DNA of 64,000 bases from Morganella morganii (GTDB lineage: Bacteria > Pseudomonadota > Gammaproteobacteria > Enterobacterales > Enterobacteriaceae), in assembly GCF_019243775.1 (NCBI RefSeq), contig NZ_CP069157.1, positions 3,483,418-3,547,417 of the forward strand, given 5' to 3'. The position numbers and the translations under genes were made by a program. The notes under the pieces were generated by a model. That model worked only from the letters and a program-made list of their open reading frames with translations. It was not told the DNA's origin and did no database searches. Positions 9,661 to 18,156 of this stretch are shown one piece after another (within the stretch, counting starts at the first letter, position 1; every line of letters starts with the position of its first letter).

Positions 9661-11127
9661 TTACAGTGCGGCAACGGCCTGACGGGCACCGACATCAAGT
9701 AACTGCTGATACGCGCGTTTCACCGCATCAACAAAGCCCTGCTGTTTCGGCAGGCTGTCACCGAAAATGGATTCAATTGCCAGCAGCTCATCCACCACCG
9801 CCACAGACAGGCCGTGTTTTGCATAGATAGCCGCGAAGGTTTCTGCCAGCGGGTCACGCACATCGATTTTGTTGCCCTGCTCATCGGTGCCGCTGACATA
9901 ACGCATCCAGCCCGCCACGCCCAGCACCAGGTGGCGGTAATCGCTGCCGTCCGCAATATGCTGCGCTACCGGGTCCAGCAGACGCTGCGGGAGCTTCTGG
10001 CTGCCGTCCATCGCAATCTGCCAGGTCTGATGTTTCAGGGACGGGTTGGTAAAGCGGTCAATCAGGTTATCCGCATAGGCGACCAGGTCGGTTTCTTCCG
10101 GCATGGTGAGGGTCGGCGCCTGCTCATCCAGCATCAGTGCACGGGCGGCTTTGCGGTAATCCGGGTTGGTCATGGTATCGGAAATATGGGCATAACCACC
10201 GAGATAGCCGAGATACGCCAGGAAGGAGTGGCTGCCGTTGAGCATCCGCAGCTTCATTAATTCAAACGGCACCACATCCTGCACAAACTGTGCACCGGCG
10301 CAATCCCACTCAGGGCGGCCGTTCACGAAGTTATCTTCAATCACCCACTGACGGAACGGCTCACAGGCGATAGCACAGTTATCTTCCGTTCCCAGAAGCT
10401 GTGCGATTTCCGCCAGTGTTTCCGGGGTGGCAGCCGGGACAATGCGGTCAACCATGGTGCACGGGAAAGTGACATTGGATTCAATCCACGCCGCCAGCGC
10501 CGGATCCTGTAACCGCGCCAGGCCGAGTACGGCTTCACGGGCAACATGACCATTCTCACGGACGTTGTCACAGGAGAGCACAGTAAACGGCGGCAGACCG
10601 CGTTCACGACGGCGTTTCAGTGCTGCAGTGATGTAGCCGATAGCAGAGCGCGGGGTCTCCGGTGTGGCCAGATCCTGTTTAATCAGTGCATTTTCCGGGT
10701 CAAGCTGCCCGGTCGCCGGATCGGTGCAGTAGCCTTTTTCGGTCACAGTCAGGGAAACAATACTGACATCCGGAGACGCCATTTTCTCAATCACCGCATC
10801 AATACCGTCGATCAGCGGGTGCATCGCTTCCTTCATTGAACCGATAATTTTCAGCTCTGTTTTATCCGCCCCTTTCTCCGCCACGGTATACAGCATGGAC
10901 TGGGCTTTCAGCCCTTCGATCAGTGCCGCATCCTGTGCCGACATCAGGTTAACTTCGCAGTAACCCCAGTCGCTGTCTGTTTTTTCTAATACGTGATGGG
11001 TATACAGCGCCTGATGTGCGCGGTGAAACGCGCCGCAGCCGAGGTGAACAATACGGGTGGTGAGACGATCAGTCGTCCAGTCAGGACGCGTTGCGGTGAT
11101 GTCCGCAGTGACAAGATTCTTTTCCAT
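9661..11127 (-). CDS. uxuB: Fructuronate reductase (D-mannonate oxidoreductase) UxuB
   Basis: NAD-dependent mannitol dehydrogenase-family enzyme reducing fructuronate to mannonate. From the ATG at 11127 ([10 protein letters not shown], preceded by GGGAG) it has 488 residues, against 486 in E. coli UxuB. It shares strong signature segments: [20 protein letters not shown] near the N-terminus, [12 protein letters not shown] in the middle, and [20 protein letters not shown] with the catalytic Lys/His region. UxuB is favoured over UxaB (tagaturonate reductase) because of this close match and the presence of uxuA next to it. Confidence 0.93.
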   Translation of the reverse strand: MEKNLVTADITATRPDWTTDRLTTRIVHLGCGAFHRAHQALYTHHVLEKTDSDWGYCEVNLMSAQDAALIEGLKAQSMLYTVAEKGADKTELKIIGSMKEAMHPLIDGIDAVIEKMASPDVSIVSLTVTEKGYCTDPATGQLDPENALIKQDLATPETPRSAIGYITAALKRRRERGLPPFTVLSCDNVRENGHVAREAVLGLARLQDPALAAWIESNVTFPCTMVDRIVPAATPETLAEIAQLLGTEDNCAIACEPFRQWVIEDNFVNGRPEWDCAGAQFVQDVVPFELMKLRMLNGSHSFLAYLGYLGGYAHISDTMTNPDYRKAARALMLDEQAPTLTMPEETDLVAYADNLIDRFTNPSLKHQTWQIAMDGSQKLPQRLLDPVAQHIADGSDYRHLVLGVAGWMRYVSGTDEQGNKIDVRDPLAETFAAIYAKHGLSVAVVDELLAIESIFGDSLPKQQGFVDAVKRAYQQLLDVGARQAVAAL

Positions 11128-11194
11128 TACAGGCTCCCGGGGAGCAGGCTGCGGGAGAGATCCCGCAGCCCGGCAGGTACAAAGGTATGAGATA

Positions 11195-12379
11195 TTATTT
11201 TGTATAGAATGCGCGGTGAATACCCATTTCCAGACCACGGATTTCAGCCAGCCCTTTCAGACGGCCGATGGCGGAATAGCCCGGGTTGGTTTTCTTCTTC
11301 AGGTCATCCAGCATCTGATGGCCGTGATCCGGACGCATCGGGATCAGGGACTCAGAGCCGCTCTCACGGCGGCGGTTCTCTTCGGCGGCAACCGCGCTGA
11401 TCACATTATACATATCCACATCACCGGCCAGATGCGCCGCTTCGTGGAAAGTATTCGGGTTTTCTTCGCGCATGGTTGAACGCAGATGCAGGAAGTAAAT
11501 CCGCGGACCAAAGGTCTGAATCATATTGACCAGGTCGTTGTCAGCACGCACGCCGTAAGAGCCGGTGCACATGGTGTAACCGTTGGCATCACTGTTGACG
11601 GTATCCGCCATCCACTGCATATCTTCAATCGTGGAGACAATGCGCGGCAGGCCGAGGATAGGACGCGGAGGATCATCAGGATGCACAGCCATTTTCAGGC
11701 CGCACTCTTCAGCCACCGGAATGATTTTATTCAGGAAATACGCAAAGTGCTCACGTAATTTCGCTTTATCGATACCGGCGTAACGTTTCAGGTGCTGGCG
11801 GAATTGTTCAAGTGTATAGCCTTCTTCCGCACCCGGAAGACCGGCAATAATATTGTTTATCAGTTTTTGTTTTTCGTCATCCCGCATGGTTTCAAAGCGG
11901 GTTTTGGCCTGCGCAAGTTCTTCTGCGGTGTAGTCCTGCTCAGCCCCTTCGCGCTGTAAGAGGTAAATTTCGAACACCGCAAATTCAATCTGATCAAAAC
12001 GTAATGCTTTTGAGCCGTCCGGCAGCTCATATTCCAGGTCAGTACGGGTCCAGTCAAGAACCGGCATGAAGTTGTAGCAGACAGTATAAATCCCGCAGGC
12101 GGCGAGGTTACGCAGCGATTGCTGATAGTTGGCAATCCATTTTTCATACTCACCGGTCTGTGTTTTGATGTCTTCGTGGATAGGCACACTCTCAACCACG
12201 GTCCATTCCAGATGGTTAGCTTCAATCAGCGCCTTGCGCTTCTGAATTTCGTCTGTGGTCCAGACTTCACCGTTCGGGATATGGTGCAGCGCTGTCACGA
12301 TACCGGTAGCGCCCGCCTGACGAATATCAGATAAAGTAACCGGATCTGCCGGTCCGTACCAACGCCAAGTTTGTTTCAT
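11195..12379 (-). CDS. uxuA: Mannonate dehydratase UxuA
   Basis: Converts D-mannonate to 2-keto-3-deoxygluconate. The protein has 394 residues, identical in length to E. coli UxuA, and begins [20 protein letters not shown], a typical UxuA start. Conserved segments include [18 protein letters not shown] and the [10 protein letters not shown] metal/active-site motif near residue 345. It is the first gene of the five-gene glucuronate operon. Three UxuR-type operator palindromes lie within 280 bp upstream (12422, 12538, 12644). Confidence 0.95.
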   Translation of the reverse strand: MKQTWRWYGPADPVTLSDIRQAGATGIVTALHHIPNGEVWTTDEIQKRKALIEANHLEWTVVESVPIHEDIKTQTGEYEKWIANYQQSLRNLAACGIYTVCYNFMPVLDWTRTDLEYELPDGSKALRFDQIEFAVFEIYLLQREGAEQDYTAEELAQAKTRFETMRDDEKQKLINNIIAGLPGAEEGYTLEQFRQHLKRYAGIDKAKLREHFAYFLNKIIPVAEECGLKMAVHPDDPPRPILGLPRIVSTIEDMQWMADTVNSDANGYTMCTGSYGVRADNDLVNMIQTFGPRIYFLHLRSTMREENPNTFHEAAHLAGDVDMYNVISAVAAEENRRRESGSESLIPMRPDHGHQMLDDLKKKTNPGYSAIGRLKGLAEIRGLEMGIHRAFYTK

Positions 12380-12421
12380 ACTAAACCTCGTTTATGCTCC
12401 GCGAATATCATCACTGTGTAT

Positions 12422-12433
12422 TTGGTTGACCAA
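12422..12433. promoter_or_regulatory. UxuR/ExuR-type operator 1 (uxuA)
   Basis: TTGGTTGACCAA, a perfect TTGGT-NN-ACCAA palindrome, 42 bp upstream of the uxuA start, where binding would block transcription. The same motif recurs before the other glucuronate units and before uxuR itself. Confidence 0.8.
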
Positions 12434-12537
12434 TTAAATCCCCAGTGTGGCGAGTATTGCTGTCAAACCTTGCTGTCACGTGTACAGCGTTGTCATCTTC
12501 CTATCAACACAGAGAGACGTCAAGCCTGAAAACAATA

Positions 12538-12549
12538 TTGGTCAACCAA
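12538..12549. promoter_or_regulatory. UxuR/ExuR-type operator 2 (uxuA)
   Basis: TTGGTCAACCAA, a perfect palindrome of the same family, about 160 bp upstream of uxuA. Two operators about 116 bp apart (near 11 helical turns) could allow looping; that is inference. Confidence 0.8.
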
Positions 12550-12643
12550 TATCACATTTTGTTTTATGATTAATTTATTGTTTTTACTGTAAATAAAAAT
12601 ACATCAACGAAAAGTGCGTTTTTGTTACTTTCATTTCACTAAA

Positions 12644-12655
12644 TCGGTAAACCAA
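12644..12655. promoter_or_regulatory. UxuR/ExuR-type operator 3 (distal)
   Basis: TCGGTAAACCAA, matching the palindrome at all but one position. It lies between the dctM terminator hairpin and the uxuA promoter region, about 265 bp from uxuA. Confidence 0.6.
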
Positions 12656-12659
12656 AACG

Positions 12660-12689
12660 GTCACTCATCCGGCAGGGCAGATGAGTGAC
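12660..12689 (-). terminator. Terminator hairpin after dctM
   Basis: A perfect 10-bp stem, GTCACTCATC / GATGAGTGAC (12660-12669 with 12680-12689), starts 10 bp past the dctM stop on the minus strand. It is followed by CGTTTTGG. The short T-run overlaps the distal operator. Confidence 0.65.
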
Positions 12690-12699
12690 AACACCGGTA

Positions 12700-14010
12700 T
12701 TACGATGGTGTATAGTTCAGGACTAACTCAGGCAGCCACAGGCTGAGCTGAGGGAAATAGGTCACCACCGCCAGCGCCGCAATCAGTGCGATATACATCG
12801 GCACCAGTGGTTTCAGGACTTTATCAATACTGACGCCGCCCACGGAACACCCGACAAACAGTGCGCTGCCGACCGGCGGGGTACAGATACCGATAGCCAG
12901 GTTGAATGTCATGATGATCCCGAAGTGTACCGGGTCAATCCCCATATCCATGGCGACAGGCAGGAAAATCGGGGTGAAAATCAGCACCGCCGGCGTCATA
13001 TCCATAAAGATACCGACAATCAGCAGGATGATGTTAATGACCAGCAGGATAGTCAGCGCGTTATCGGAAATCGCCATCAGACCGTCAGCAATCAGATACG
13101 GCAGATCCGCGTTCGCCATCGCCCATGACATCCCCATGGAGGCACCGATCAGGAGCAGCACGATAGAAGTCGTCACTGCCGATTCCAGAATAATTTTCGG
13201 CAGGCGGCTGAAACTGACTTCACGATAAATAATCACGGCCAGAACAAAGCTGTAGATTACGGCAATCGCGGATGCTTCTGTCGCGGTAAAGATACCGGCG
13301 ATAATCCCGCCCATAATCACCACGATCAGCATCAGTGACGGAACAGCTTTCCAGACGGTTGAGAAAAACTCATTCCATGTCGGGCGCGGTGCAACCGGAT
13401 AACCGCGTTTTTTCGCGATAATCCCGGAAACGATCATCAGAGACAGCCCCATCAGGATGCCCGGAATATACCCGGCCAGGAACAGCGCGGCAATCGACGT
13501 ACCACCGGAAACCAGCGAGTAAACAATCAGCGTGTTGCTCGGCGGGATCAACAGACCTGACGGGCAGGACGCAATATTCACCGCAGCGGACAGTTCCGGG
13601 TCATACCCCTCTTTTTTCTGCATCGGGGACATGGTGCCGCCGACCGCAGCCGCAGAAGCCACTGCAGAACCGGAAATCGCACCAAACAGCATGTTCGCCA
13701 TGATATTCACGTGCAGCAGTGAGCCCGGCAGACGACCGCCGATCACTTTTGCCACATTAATCAGCCGGGCAGCGATACCGCCCTGGTTCATAATGTTACC
13801 GGCGAGAATAAAGAACGGGATCGCCAGCAGCGAGAAGTTATCCACCCCTGCCGCCATACGCTGGGCGACAACAGTAATCGCGGAGTCGAGCGGCAGCGTC
13901 ATGGCTATCGCCACTAACGATGACAGGCCGATAGCGAAGGAAACCGGAACACTGAGAACCAGCAGAAACGCAAAGGTGCCGAAGAGCGCGGCAATCACAT
14001 ACCAATCCAT
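12700..14010 (-). CDS. dctM: TRAP transporter large permease subunit DctM
   Basis: Large membrane subunit of a tripartite ATP-independent periplasmic transporter, the ion-coupled channel component. It has 436 residues and about a dozen hydrophobic segments, with the DctM signatures SVPVSFAIGLSS, a GGTMSPMQKKEGYDPELSAA loop and IPPSNTLIVYS. It follows dctQ by about 20 bp. Its placement between the uxu operon and uxuR, and the shared operators, indicates uptake of a hexuronate, most likely glucuronate. The substrate is inference. E. coli uses the MFS carrier ExuT for this step. Confidence 0.9.
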   Translation of the reverse strand: MDWYVIAALFGTFAFLLVLSVPVSFAIGLSSLVAIAMTLPLDSAITVVAQRMAAGVDNFSLLAIPFFILAGNIMNQGGIAARLINVAKVIGGRLPGSLLHVNIMANMLFGAISGSAVASAAAVGGTMSPMQKKEGYDPELSAAVNIASCPSGLLIPPSNTLIVYSLVSGGTSIAALFLAGYIPGILMGLSLMIVSGIIAKKRGYPVAPRPTWNEFFSTVWKAVPSLMLIVVIMGGIIAGIFTATEASAIAVIYSFVLAVIIYREVSFSRLPKIILESAVTTSIVLLLIGASMGMSWAMANADLPYLIADGLMAISDNALTILLVINIILLIVGIFMDMTPAVLIFTPIFLPVAMDMGIDPVHFGIIMTFNLAIGICTPPVGSALFVGCSVGGVSIDKVLKPLVPMYIALIAALAVVTYFPQLSLWLPELVLNYTPS

Positions 14011-14031
14011 AATTAACCTCTCATCGCACCA

Positions 14032-14535
14032 TTAATGGCTGTCAGTCAGTTCAGTATTTGCTGAACCCGGCTGAAAGAGTGAAAAGATATCAACCAGTGC
14101 ATACATAATCATCAGTAAGCCGCTGATTGGTAAACAGAGATAGATGTAACCCATCTGCCAGCCCAGTGCCGGGGTGATCTGACCGCTTTCCAGTGTGGAA
14201 GAGACCAGTGTGCTGCCGCCGTACACCAGCACAATGCCTGCAAAGGCAATAATGGCAATCTGGATAAATAAACTGACAAACTGCTTTCTTGCACCTGACA
14301 GTTTCATAACGAGAAGATCAATCGCGAGGTGCCGGTGTTGTCCTGTGGTGTAAGCCGCACCAATCATGGCGACCCACATAAAAAGGTAACGGGCGAGTTC
14401 ATCAGTAATGGTACTCGGGGAGCTGAGGATATAGCGGGATAACACCTGCCATGTCACACAGAACACCAGGAATGCTGATAAACAGATAGTAAAAACAGCA
14501 AGCCCTTTATTAATCAGCGCTACAAGGTTTTTCAT
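14032..14535 (-). CDS. dctQ: TRAP transporter small permease subunit DctQ
   Basis: Small four-helix membrane subunit of the TRAP transporter that joins DctM. I start at 14535 (MKNLVALINKG), which has an AAGG site just upstream and gives 167 residues. The longer open frame to 14577 would place the start codon upstream of the operator at 14558 and is unlikely. The conserved DctQ segment SPSTITDELARYLFMWVAMIGAAY lies in the first half. It forms one operon with dctM, read divergently from dctP. Confidence 0.88.
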   Translation of the reverse strand: MKNLVALINKGLAVFTICLSAFLVFCVTWQVLSRYILSSPSTITDELARYLFMWVAMIGAAYTTGQHRHLAIDLLVMKLSGARKQFVSLFIQIAIIAFAGIVLVYGGSTLVSSTLESGQITPALGWQMGYIYLCLPISGLLMIMYALVDIFSLFQPGSANTELTDSH

Positions 14536-14557
14536 TGGCCTTGTCCTTGTTCTTATT

Positions 14558-14569
14558 TTGGTTAACCAA
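14558..14569. promoter_or_regulatory. UxuR-type operator (dctQM)
   Basis: TTGGTTAACCAA, a perfect palindrome, 23 bp upstream of the dctQ start in the dctQ/dctP divergent region. Confidence 0.8.
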
Positions 14570-14659
14570 TTTGGCAACTGTCACACCAAATACAAATTTT
14601 GCTGTTCGAGCATAGTCTATCCCGCTGAAAACAGTGAGTGACGGTGATCACATTATGAT

Positions 14660-14671
14660 TTGGTTAACCAG
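14660..14671. promoter_or_regulatory. UxuR-type operator (dctQ/dctP intergenic, centre)
   Basis: TTGGTTAACCAG, an 11 of 12 match to the palindrome, midway between the divergent dctQM and dctP units, so it could act on both promoters. Confidence 0.7.
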
Positions 14672-14693
14672 AGATTGGGGTTATTTTGTGATA

Positions 14694-14705
14694 GTGGTCA
14701 ACCAA
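14694..14705. promoter_or_regulatory. UxuR-type operator (dctP)
   Basis: GTGGTCAACCAA, an 11 of 12 match, 89 bp upstream of the dctP start codon. It is 34 bp from the previous operator, about three helical turns, on the same face of the DNA. Confidence 0.7.
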
Positions 14706-14793
14706 TGAAGGTTTACCTTTTGACCACTTAGTGACTTGTGATTAAGGTGAGACAACATAATAAGAAGCTCATTTTCCTCCGGAGAACCCTAAC

Positions 14794-15774
14794 GTGAAAA
14801 ACAGCAAACGTATCCTCAGCACTGTTATCGGCGCGGTATTTGCTCTCAGCGCTACCCAGGCTTTCGCCGCCACCACGCTGAAACTCAGCCATAACCAGAA
14901 CCGTGATCATGCTGTTCACAAAGCCATGACACAGTTTGCGGATGACGTAAAAACCAAAACAAACGGTGACGTCCGCATCCGTATCTACCCGGACGCGCAA
15001 TTGGGCAACCAGCGTGAATCCATGGAATTAATGCAGAACGGTGCACTGGATATCGTCAAATCCAATGCTGCTGAACTGGAAGCTTTCTCACCGGCTTACT
15101 CCGTCTTTAACCTGCCTTACCTGTTCCGTGACAAACCACACTACGAAAAAATTATCTACGGTGATATCGGACAGGAGATCCTCGACTCCAGCAAAGACAG
15201 CGGGTTTGTCGGTCTGACTTACTATGATGCGGGCGCGCGCAGCTTCTATGCCAAGAAACCTATCCGCACACCGGACGATCTGAAAGGTCTGAAAATCCGC
15301 GTACAGCCGAGCCCGACGGCTATCTCAATGGTAAAAGCACTCGGCGGTAACCCGACCCCGCTGGCTTACGGTGAACTCTATACCGCCTTACAGCAGGGCG
15401 TGGTGGATGCGGCAGAAAACAATATCCCGTCCTATACACTGAGCCGTCACAGCGAAGTCACCAAGTTCTTCTCTCTGGATGAGCATACAATGGTGCCGGA
15501 TGTGCTGGTGATGTCGACCAAATCACTGGATAAGCTGACACCGGAACAGCAGGAAATTGTGAAGCAGGCAGCCAAAGACTCCGCACAGACAATGGCGAAA
15601 CTCTGGGAAGCCTCAGAGAAAGAAGAACGTGCGAAAGTTGAGAAGCAGGGTGTTGAATTTATCACCGTTGATAAAGTCACCTTCCAGGATGCGGTAAAAC
15701 CGATGTATGACGATATTGCCAAGTCCAACCCTGAGTTATCCAAAATGGCAGATCGTATCCGCGACGTGAAATAA
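14794..15774 (+). CDS. dctP: TRAP transporter substrate-binding protein DctP
   Basis: Periplasmic solute receptor of the TRAP system. The 326-residue protein has a Sec signal peptide (MKNSKRILSTVIGAVFALSA, cleavage likely after AFA near residue 26). It has the DctP signature around residues 165-215: GLKIRVQPSPTAISMVKALG, including the arginine that clamps carboxylate substrates, then PLAYGELYTALQQGVVDAAENN. The start codon is GTG, preceded by CCGGAGAA. It is transcribed divergently from dctQM under shared operators. Binding of glucuronate or a related acid sugar is inferred from the locus. Confidence 0.9.
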   Translation: MKNSKRILSTVIGAVFALSATQAFAATTLKLSHNQNRDHAVHKAMTQFADDVKTKTNGDVRIRIYPDAQLGNQRESMELMQNGALDIVKSNAAELEAFSPAYSVFNLPYLFRDKPHYEKIIYGDIGQEILDSSKDSGFVGLTYYDAGARSFYAKKPIRTPDDLKGLKIRVQPSPTAISMVKALGGNPTPLAYGELYTALQQGVVDAAENNIPSYTLSRHSEVTKFFSLDEHTMVPDVLVMSTKSLDKLTPEQQEIVKQAAKDSAQTMAKLWEASEKEERAKVEKQGVEFITVDKVTFQDAVKPMYDDIAKSNPELSKMADRIRDVK

Positions 15775-15793
15775 TCTTCGTTGCACCTCTCAG

Positions 15794-15835
15794 ATAAACC
15801 ACCCTGTATTACCAATATTGGGTGGTTTATTTTAT
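15794..15835 (+). terminator. Intrinsic terminator after dctP
   Basis: An 11-bp stem, ATAAACCACCC / GGGTGGTTTAT, followed by TTTAT, begins about 20 bp past the dctP stop. Confidence 0.75.
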
Positions 15836-15857
15836 ATTATAGTCATCAAAATCATTT

Positions 15858-15869
15858 TTGGTTGACCAA
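15858..15869. promoter_or_regulatory. UxuR-type operator (uxuR autoregulation)
   Basis: TTGGTTGACCAA, a perfect palindrome, 34 bp upstream of the uxuR start. It implies that the repressor controls its own gene. Confidence 0.8.
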
Positions 15870-15903
15870 TATCTGGTAAACTGACTCCGATTTCATTTTA
15901 TTT

Positions 15904-16677
15904 ATGGCACCACAGATGACTCAATTTATCGAATCAAAACGTCCTTATCAGGAAGTTGGCCACGCATTGCGTCAGATGATCACCAATATGCACTATGCTG
16001 TGGGTGATAAGCTTCCTCCTGAGCGCGAAATTGCTGAGATGCTCAGTGTGTCCCGTACCGTGGTACGCGAGGCACTTATTATGCTGGAACTGGAAAACCT
16101 GATAGAGGTCCGTAAAGGATCCGGTATCTATATTACTGACCTGCCGCATCAGAAAGACGGTTATACGGATAACGGTTCGCTCAATGCCGCCGGTCCGTTT
16201 GAGCTGTTACAGGCGCGGCAGCTGCTGGAAAGCAATATCGCGGAATTTGCCGCCACCCAGGCCACACCGGTGGATATCGCCAATATGCGCAGTGCCCTGC
16301 AGCGGGAACGCGACGAACTGAAAACCGGGGAAGATGAAACCGGCGACCGCGAGTTTCACCTGGCCATCGCGCAGGCGACCCATAACAGCATGCTGGTGGA
16401 GTTACTGAAACAATCCTGGGCATGGCGGGAAAACAACCCGATGTGGCTGAAGCTGCATACGCGCATCACCAATAAAGATTACCGCAAAGAGTGGATGACC
16501 GATCACCAGGTGATCCTCGCCGCCATGATTAAGAAAGACCCGGCGGCGGCCAAAGAAGCCATGTGGCAGCATCTGGAAAATGTAAAACAGCGCCTGCTGG
16601 AGCTGTCGGATGTCGATGACCCGGACTTTGATGGTTATCTGTTCAATTCCTACCCTGTTGACCTGGTGCGGAACTGA
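15904..16677 (+). CDS. uxuR: GntR/FadR-family transcriptional repressor UxuR
   Basis: Hexuronate-responsive regulator, 257 residues, the same length as E. coli UxuR. The N-terminal winged helix (about residues 12-80) has PPEREIAEMLSVSRTVVREA and the recognition region LIMLELENLIEVRKGSGIYI. The C-terminal FCD effector domain has AGPFELLQARQLLESNIAEF and a conserved histidine in AQATHNSMLVELLKQSW, the probable metal/ligand pocket. It should bind the palindromes found before uxuA, dctQM, dctP and itself. No strong ribosome site precedes either the first ATG or the second (15916), so the start is uncertain by four codons. Confidence 0.92.
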   Translation: MAPQMTQFIESKRPYQEVGHALRQMITNMHYAVGDKLPPEREIAEMLSVSRTVVREALIMLELENLIEVRKGSGIYITDLPHQKDGYTDNGSLNAAGPFELLQARQLLESNIAEFAATQATPVDIANMRSALQRERDELKTGEDETGDREFHLAIAQATHNSMLVELLKQSWAWRENNPMWLKLHTRITNKDYRKEWMTDHQVILAAMIKKDPAAAKEAMWQHLENVKQRLLELSDVDDPDFDGYLFNSYPVDLVRN

Positions 16678-16712
16678 TCCCCCTGCACACCTTTTTTACT
16701 CTCAGACACCAG

Positions 16713-16741
16713 AAACCGGGCAAAATCAGCCCGGTTTTTTT
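16713..16741 (+). terminator. Intrinsic terminator after uxuR
   Basis: A 9-bp perfect stem, AAACCGGGC / GCCCGGTTT, with a 7-nt loop, followed by a T run, 36 bp past the uxuR stop. Confidence 0.9.
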
Positions 16742-16973
16742 GACCGTAAAATAAAAATAATAACCTTATTATTCATAGTGTGATTCACCTCTCATTCATA
16801 TAAAACATGCAATTGTCTGATATATAACACTTATTTTATAACAGAGAAATTTATTCTCTGCCGTCTGCGGCAGCGGAATTTTTTTTAGAAAATTTTTTCT
16901 GACTACCTGTGCCACTATCCGGCCATTACAATAACCATTAAATATTCATCGCATATTTTACAGGACACCAACT

Positions 16974-18119
16974 ATGAGTAAGAAAATTGCCACTGTGCTG
17001 ATCCACGGCGGACAGCAGCAGGATAAAGTAAACCATGCTATTTTCCCGGCGATCACCACCGCCAGTACGTTTGTGCAGACCAGCCTGAGCGAACACGGCG
17101 AATATGCCTATTCCCGCGTCAGTAACCCGACCCGCCACGCCTATGAAACACTGCTGGCCGATGTCGAGGAAGGGACTTACGCCACCGCGACCGCCTCCGG
17201 TGTAGCTGCTGCGGCACTGGTGCTGAATATCTTCCCGCAGGGCTCCCATATTATTGCGATGAAAGGCGTGTACGGCGGGACATTCCGTCTGTTTGAGCGC
17301 GTGGCAAAAGAGAACTGCGGCCATGAGTTCGATTATGTTGATCTCAATGATTTAGCCGCAGTACGCAGCAAAATCAAAGACAATACCCGCATGATCTGGA
17401 TAGAAAGCCCGACCAACCCGTTACTGGAACTGGTTGATATTGAAGCCATCTGCGGACTGGCCAGAGAACACAATATCGTAACCTGCATCGATAACACCTT
17501 CGCGACACCGTGGAACCAGAAGCCCCTGACCATGGGTGCGGATCTGATCATGGTCTCCTCCAGTAAATATATCGGTGGTCACTCTGACTTGATCGGCGGC
17601 GCGGTGATCACTAACCGTGACGATCTCGCGGAAAGACTGAATTTCCTGAAAACCACCACCGGCGCGATTGCCTCTCCGTTTGATGCTTATCTCGCTCTGC
17701 GCGGCCTGAAAACCCTGGCACTGCGGATGGCGGCACAATGCAGCAATGCACAGGCCGTGGCGGAATTCCTGTCCGGTCACGACAAGATTGAAAAAGTATT
17801 TTATCCGGGCCTGAAAGATCATCCGCAATATGAGTTATGCAAAAAACAGATGCGCACCGGCGGTGCCGTGGTCACTATTCAGCTGAAAGGCGGCCTCGCA
17901 GAAACCGAAGCATTTGTGAAAAAACTGCGCTATTTTGTGCTCGCTGAATCGCTGGGCGGCGTGGAAAGCATGGTGAATCACTCCGCGACCATGTCCCACG
18001 GCTCCATGACCCGCGAAGAGCGCGAATCCATCGGTGTTTTTGACAGCACACTGCGTTTGTCTGTCGGCATCGAAGATATCGGCGATTTACTGGCTGATTT
18101 ACAGCAGGCTCTGGCCTGA
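16974..18119 (+). CDS. Cystathionine gamma-synthase/lyase family PLP enzyme
   Basis: PLP-dependent enzyme of the Cys/Met metabolism family, 381 residues. Visible hallmarks are YSRVSNPTR (phosphate contacts), GVYGGTF with the substrate-stacking Tyr100, Asp173 in CIDNTFATP, the PLP lysine Lys198 in SSSKYIGGHSD, and the C-terminal ESLGGVESMVNHSATMSH. The cysteine typical of methionine gamma-lyases after the YG motif is a glycine here, so a cystathionine or cysteine lyase is more likely than MGL. It heads a likely operon with an NhaC-type carrier and D-cysteine desulfhydrase. It probably liberates cysteine, sulfide or keto acid from a sulfur amino acid; the exact substrate cannot be told from sequence. 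Confidence 0.85.
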   Translation: MSKKIATVLIHGGQQQDKVNHAIFPAITTASTFVQTSLSEHGEYAYSRVSNPTRHAYETLLADVEEGTYATATASGVAAAALVLNIFPQGSHIIAMKGVYGGTFRLFERVAKENCGHEFDYVDLNDLAAVRSKIKDNTRMIWIESPTNPLLELVDIEAICGLAREHNIVTCIDNTFATPWNQKPLTMGADLIMVSSSKYIGGHSDLIGGAVITNRDDLAERLNFLKTTTGAIASPFDAYLALRGLKTLALRMAAQCSNAQAVAEFLSGHDKIEKVFYPGLKDHPQYELCKKQMRTGGAVVTIQLKGGLAETEAFVKKLRYFVLAESLGGVESMVNHSATMSHGSMTREERESIGVFDSTLRLSVGIEDIGDLLADLQQALA

Positions 18120-18156
18120 CACAGCATCACTACCACAATAATAAAAGAGAAAGCGT

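Noticed and set aside
9661-11127. Tagaturonate reductase UxaB
   Set aside because: The sequence follows UxuB throughout and is next to uxuA; no galacturonate-specific genes are present.
16974-18119. Methionine gamma-lyase
   Set aside because: The cysteine characteristic of that enzyme next to the active-site YG motif is glycine here, so a cystathionine/cysteine lyase or synthase is the safer call.
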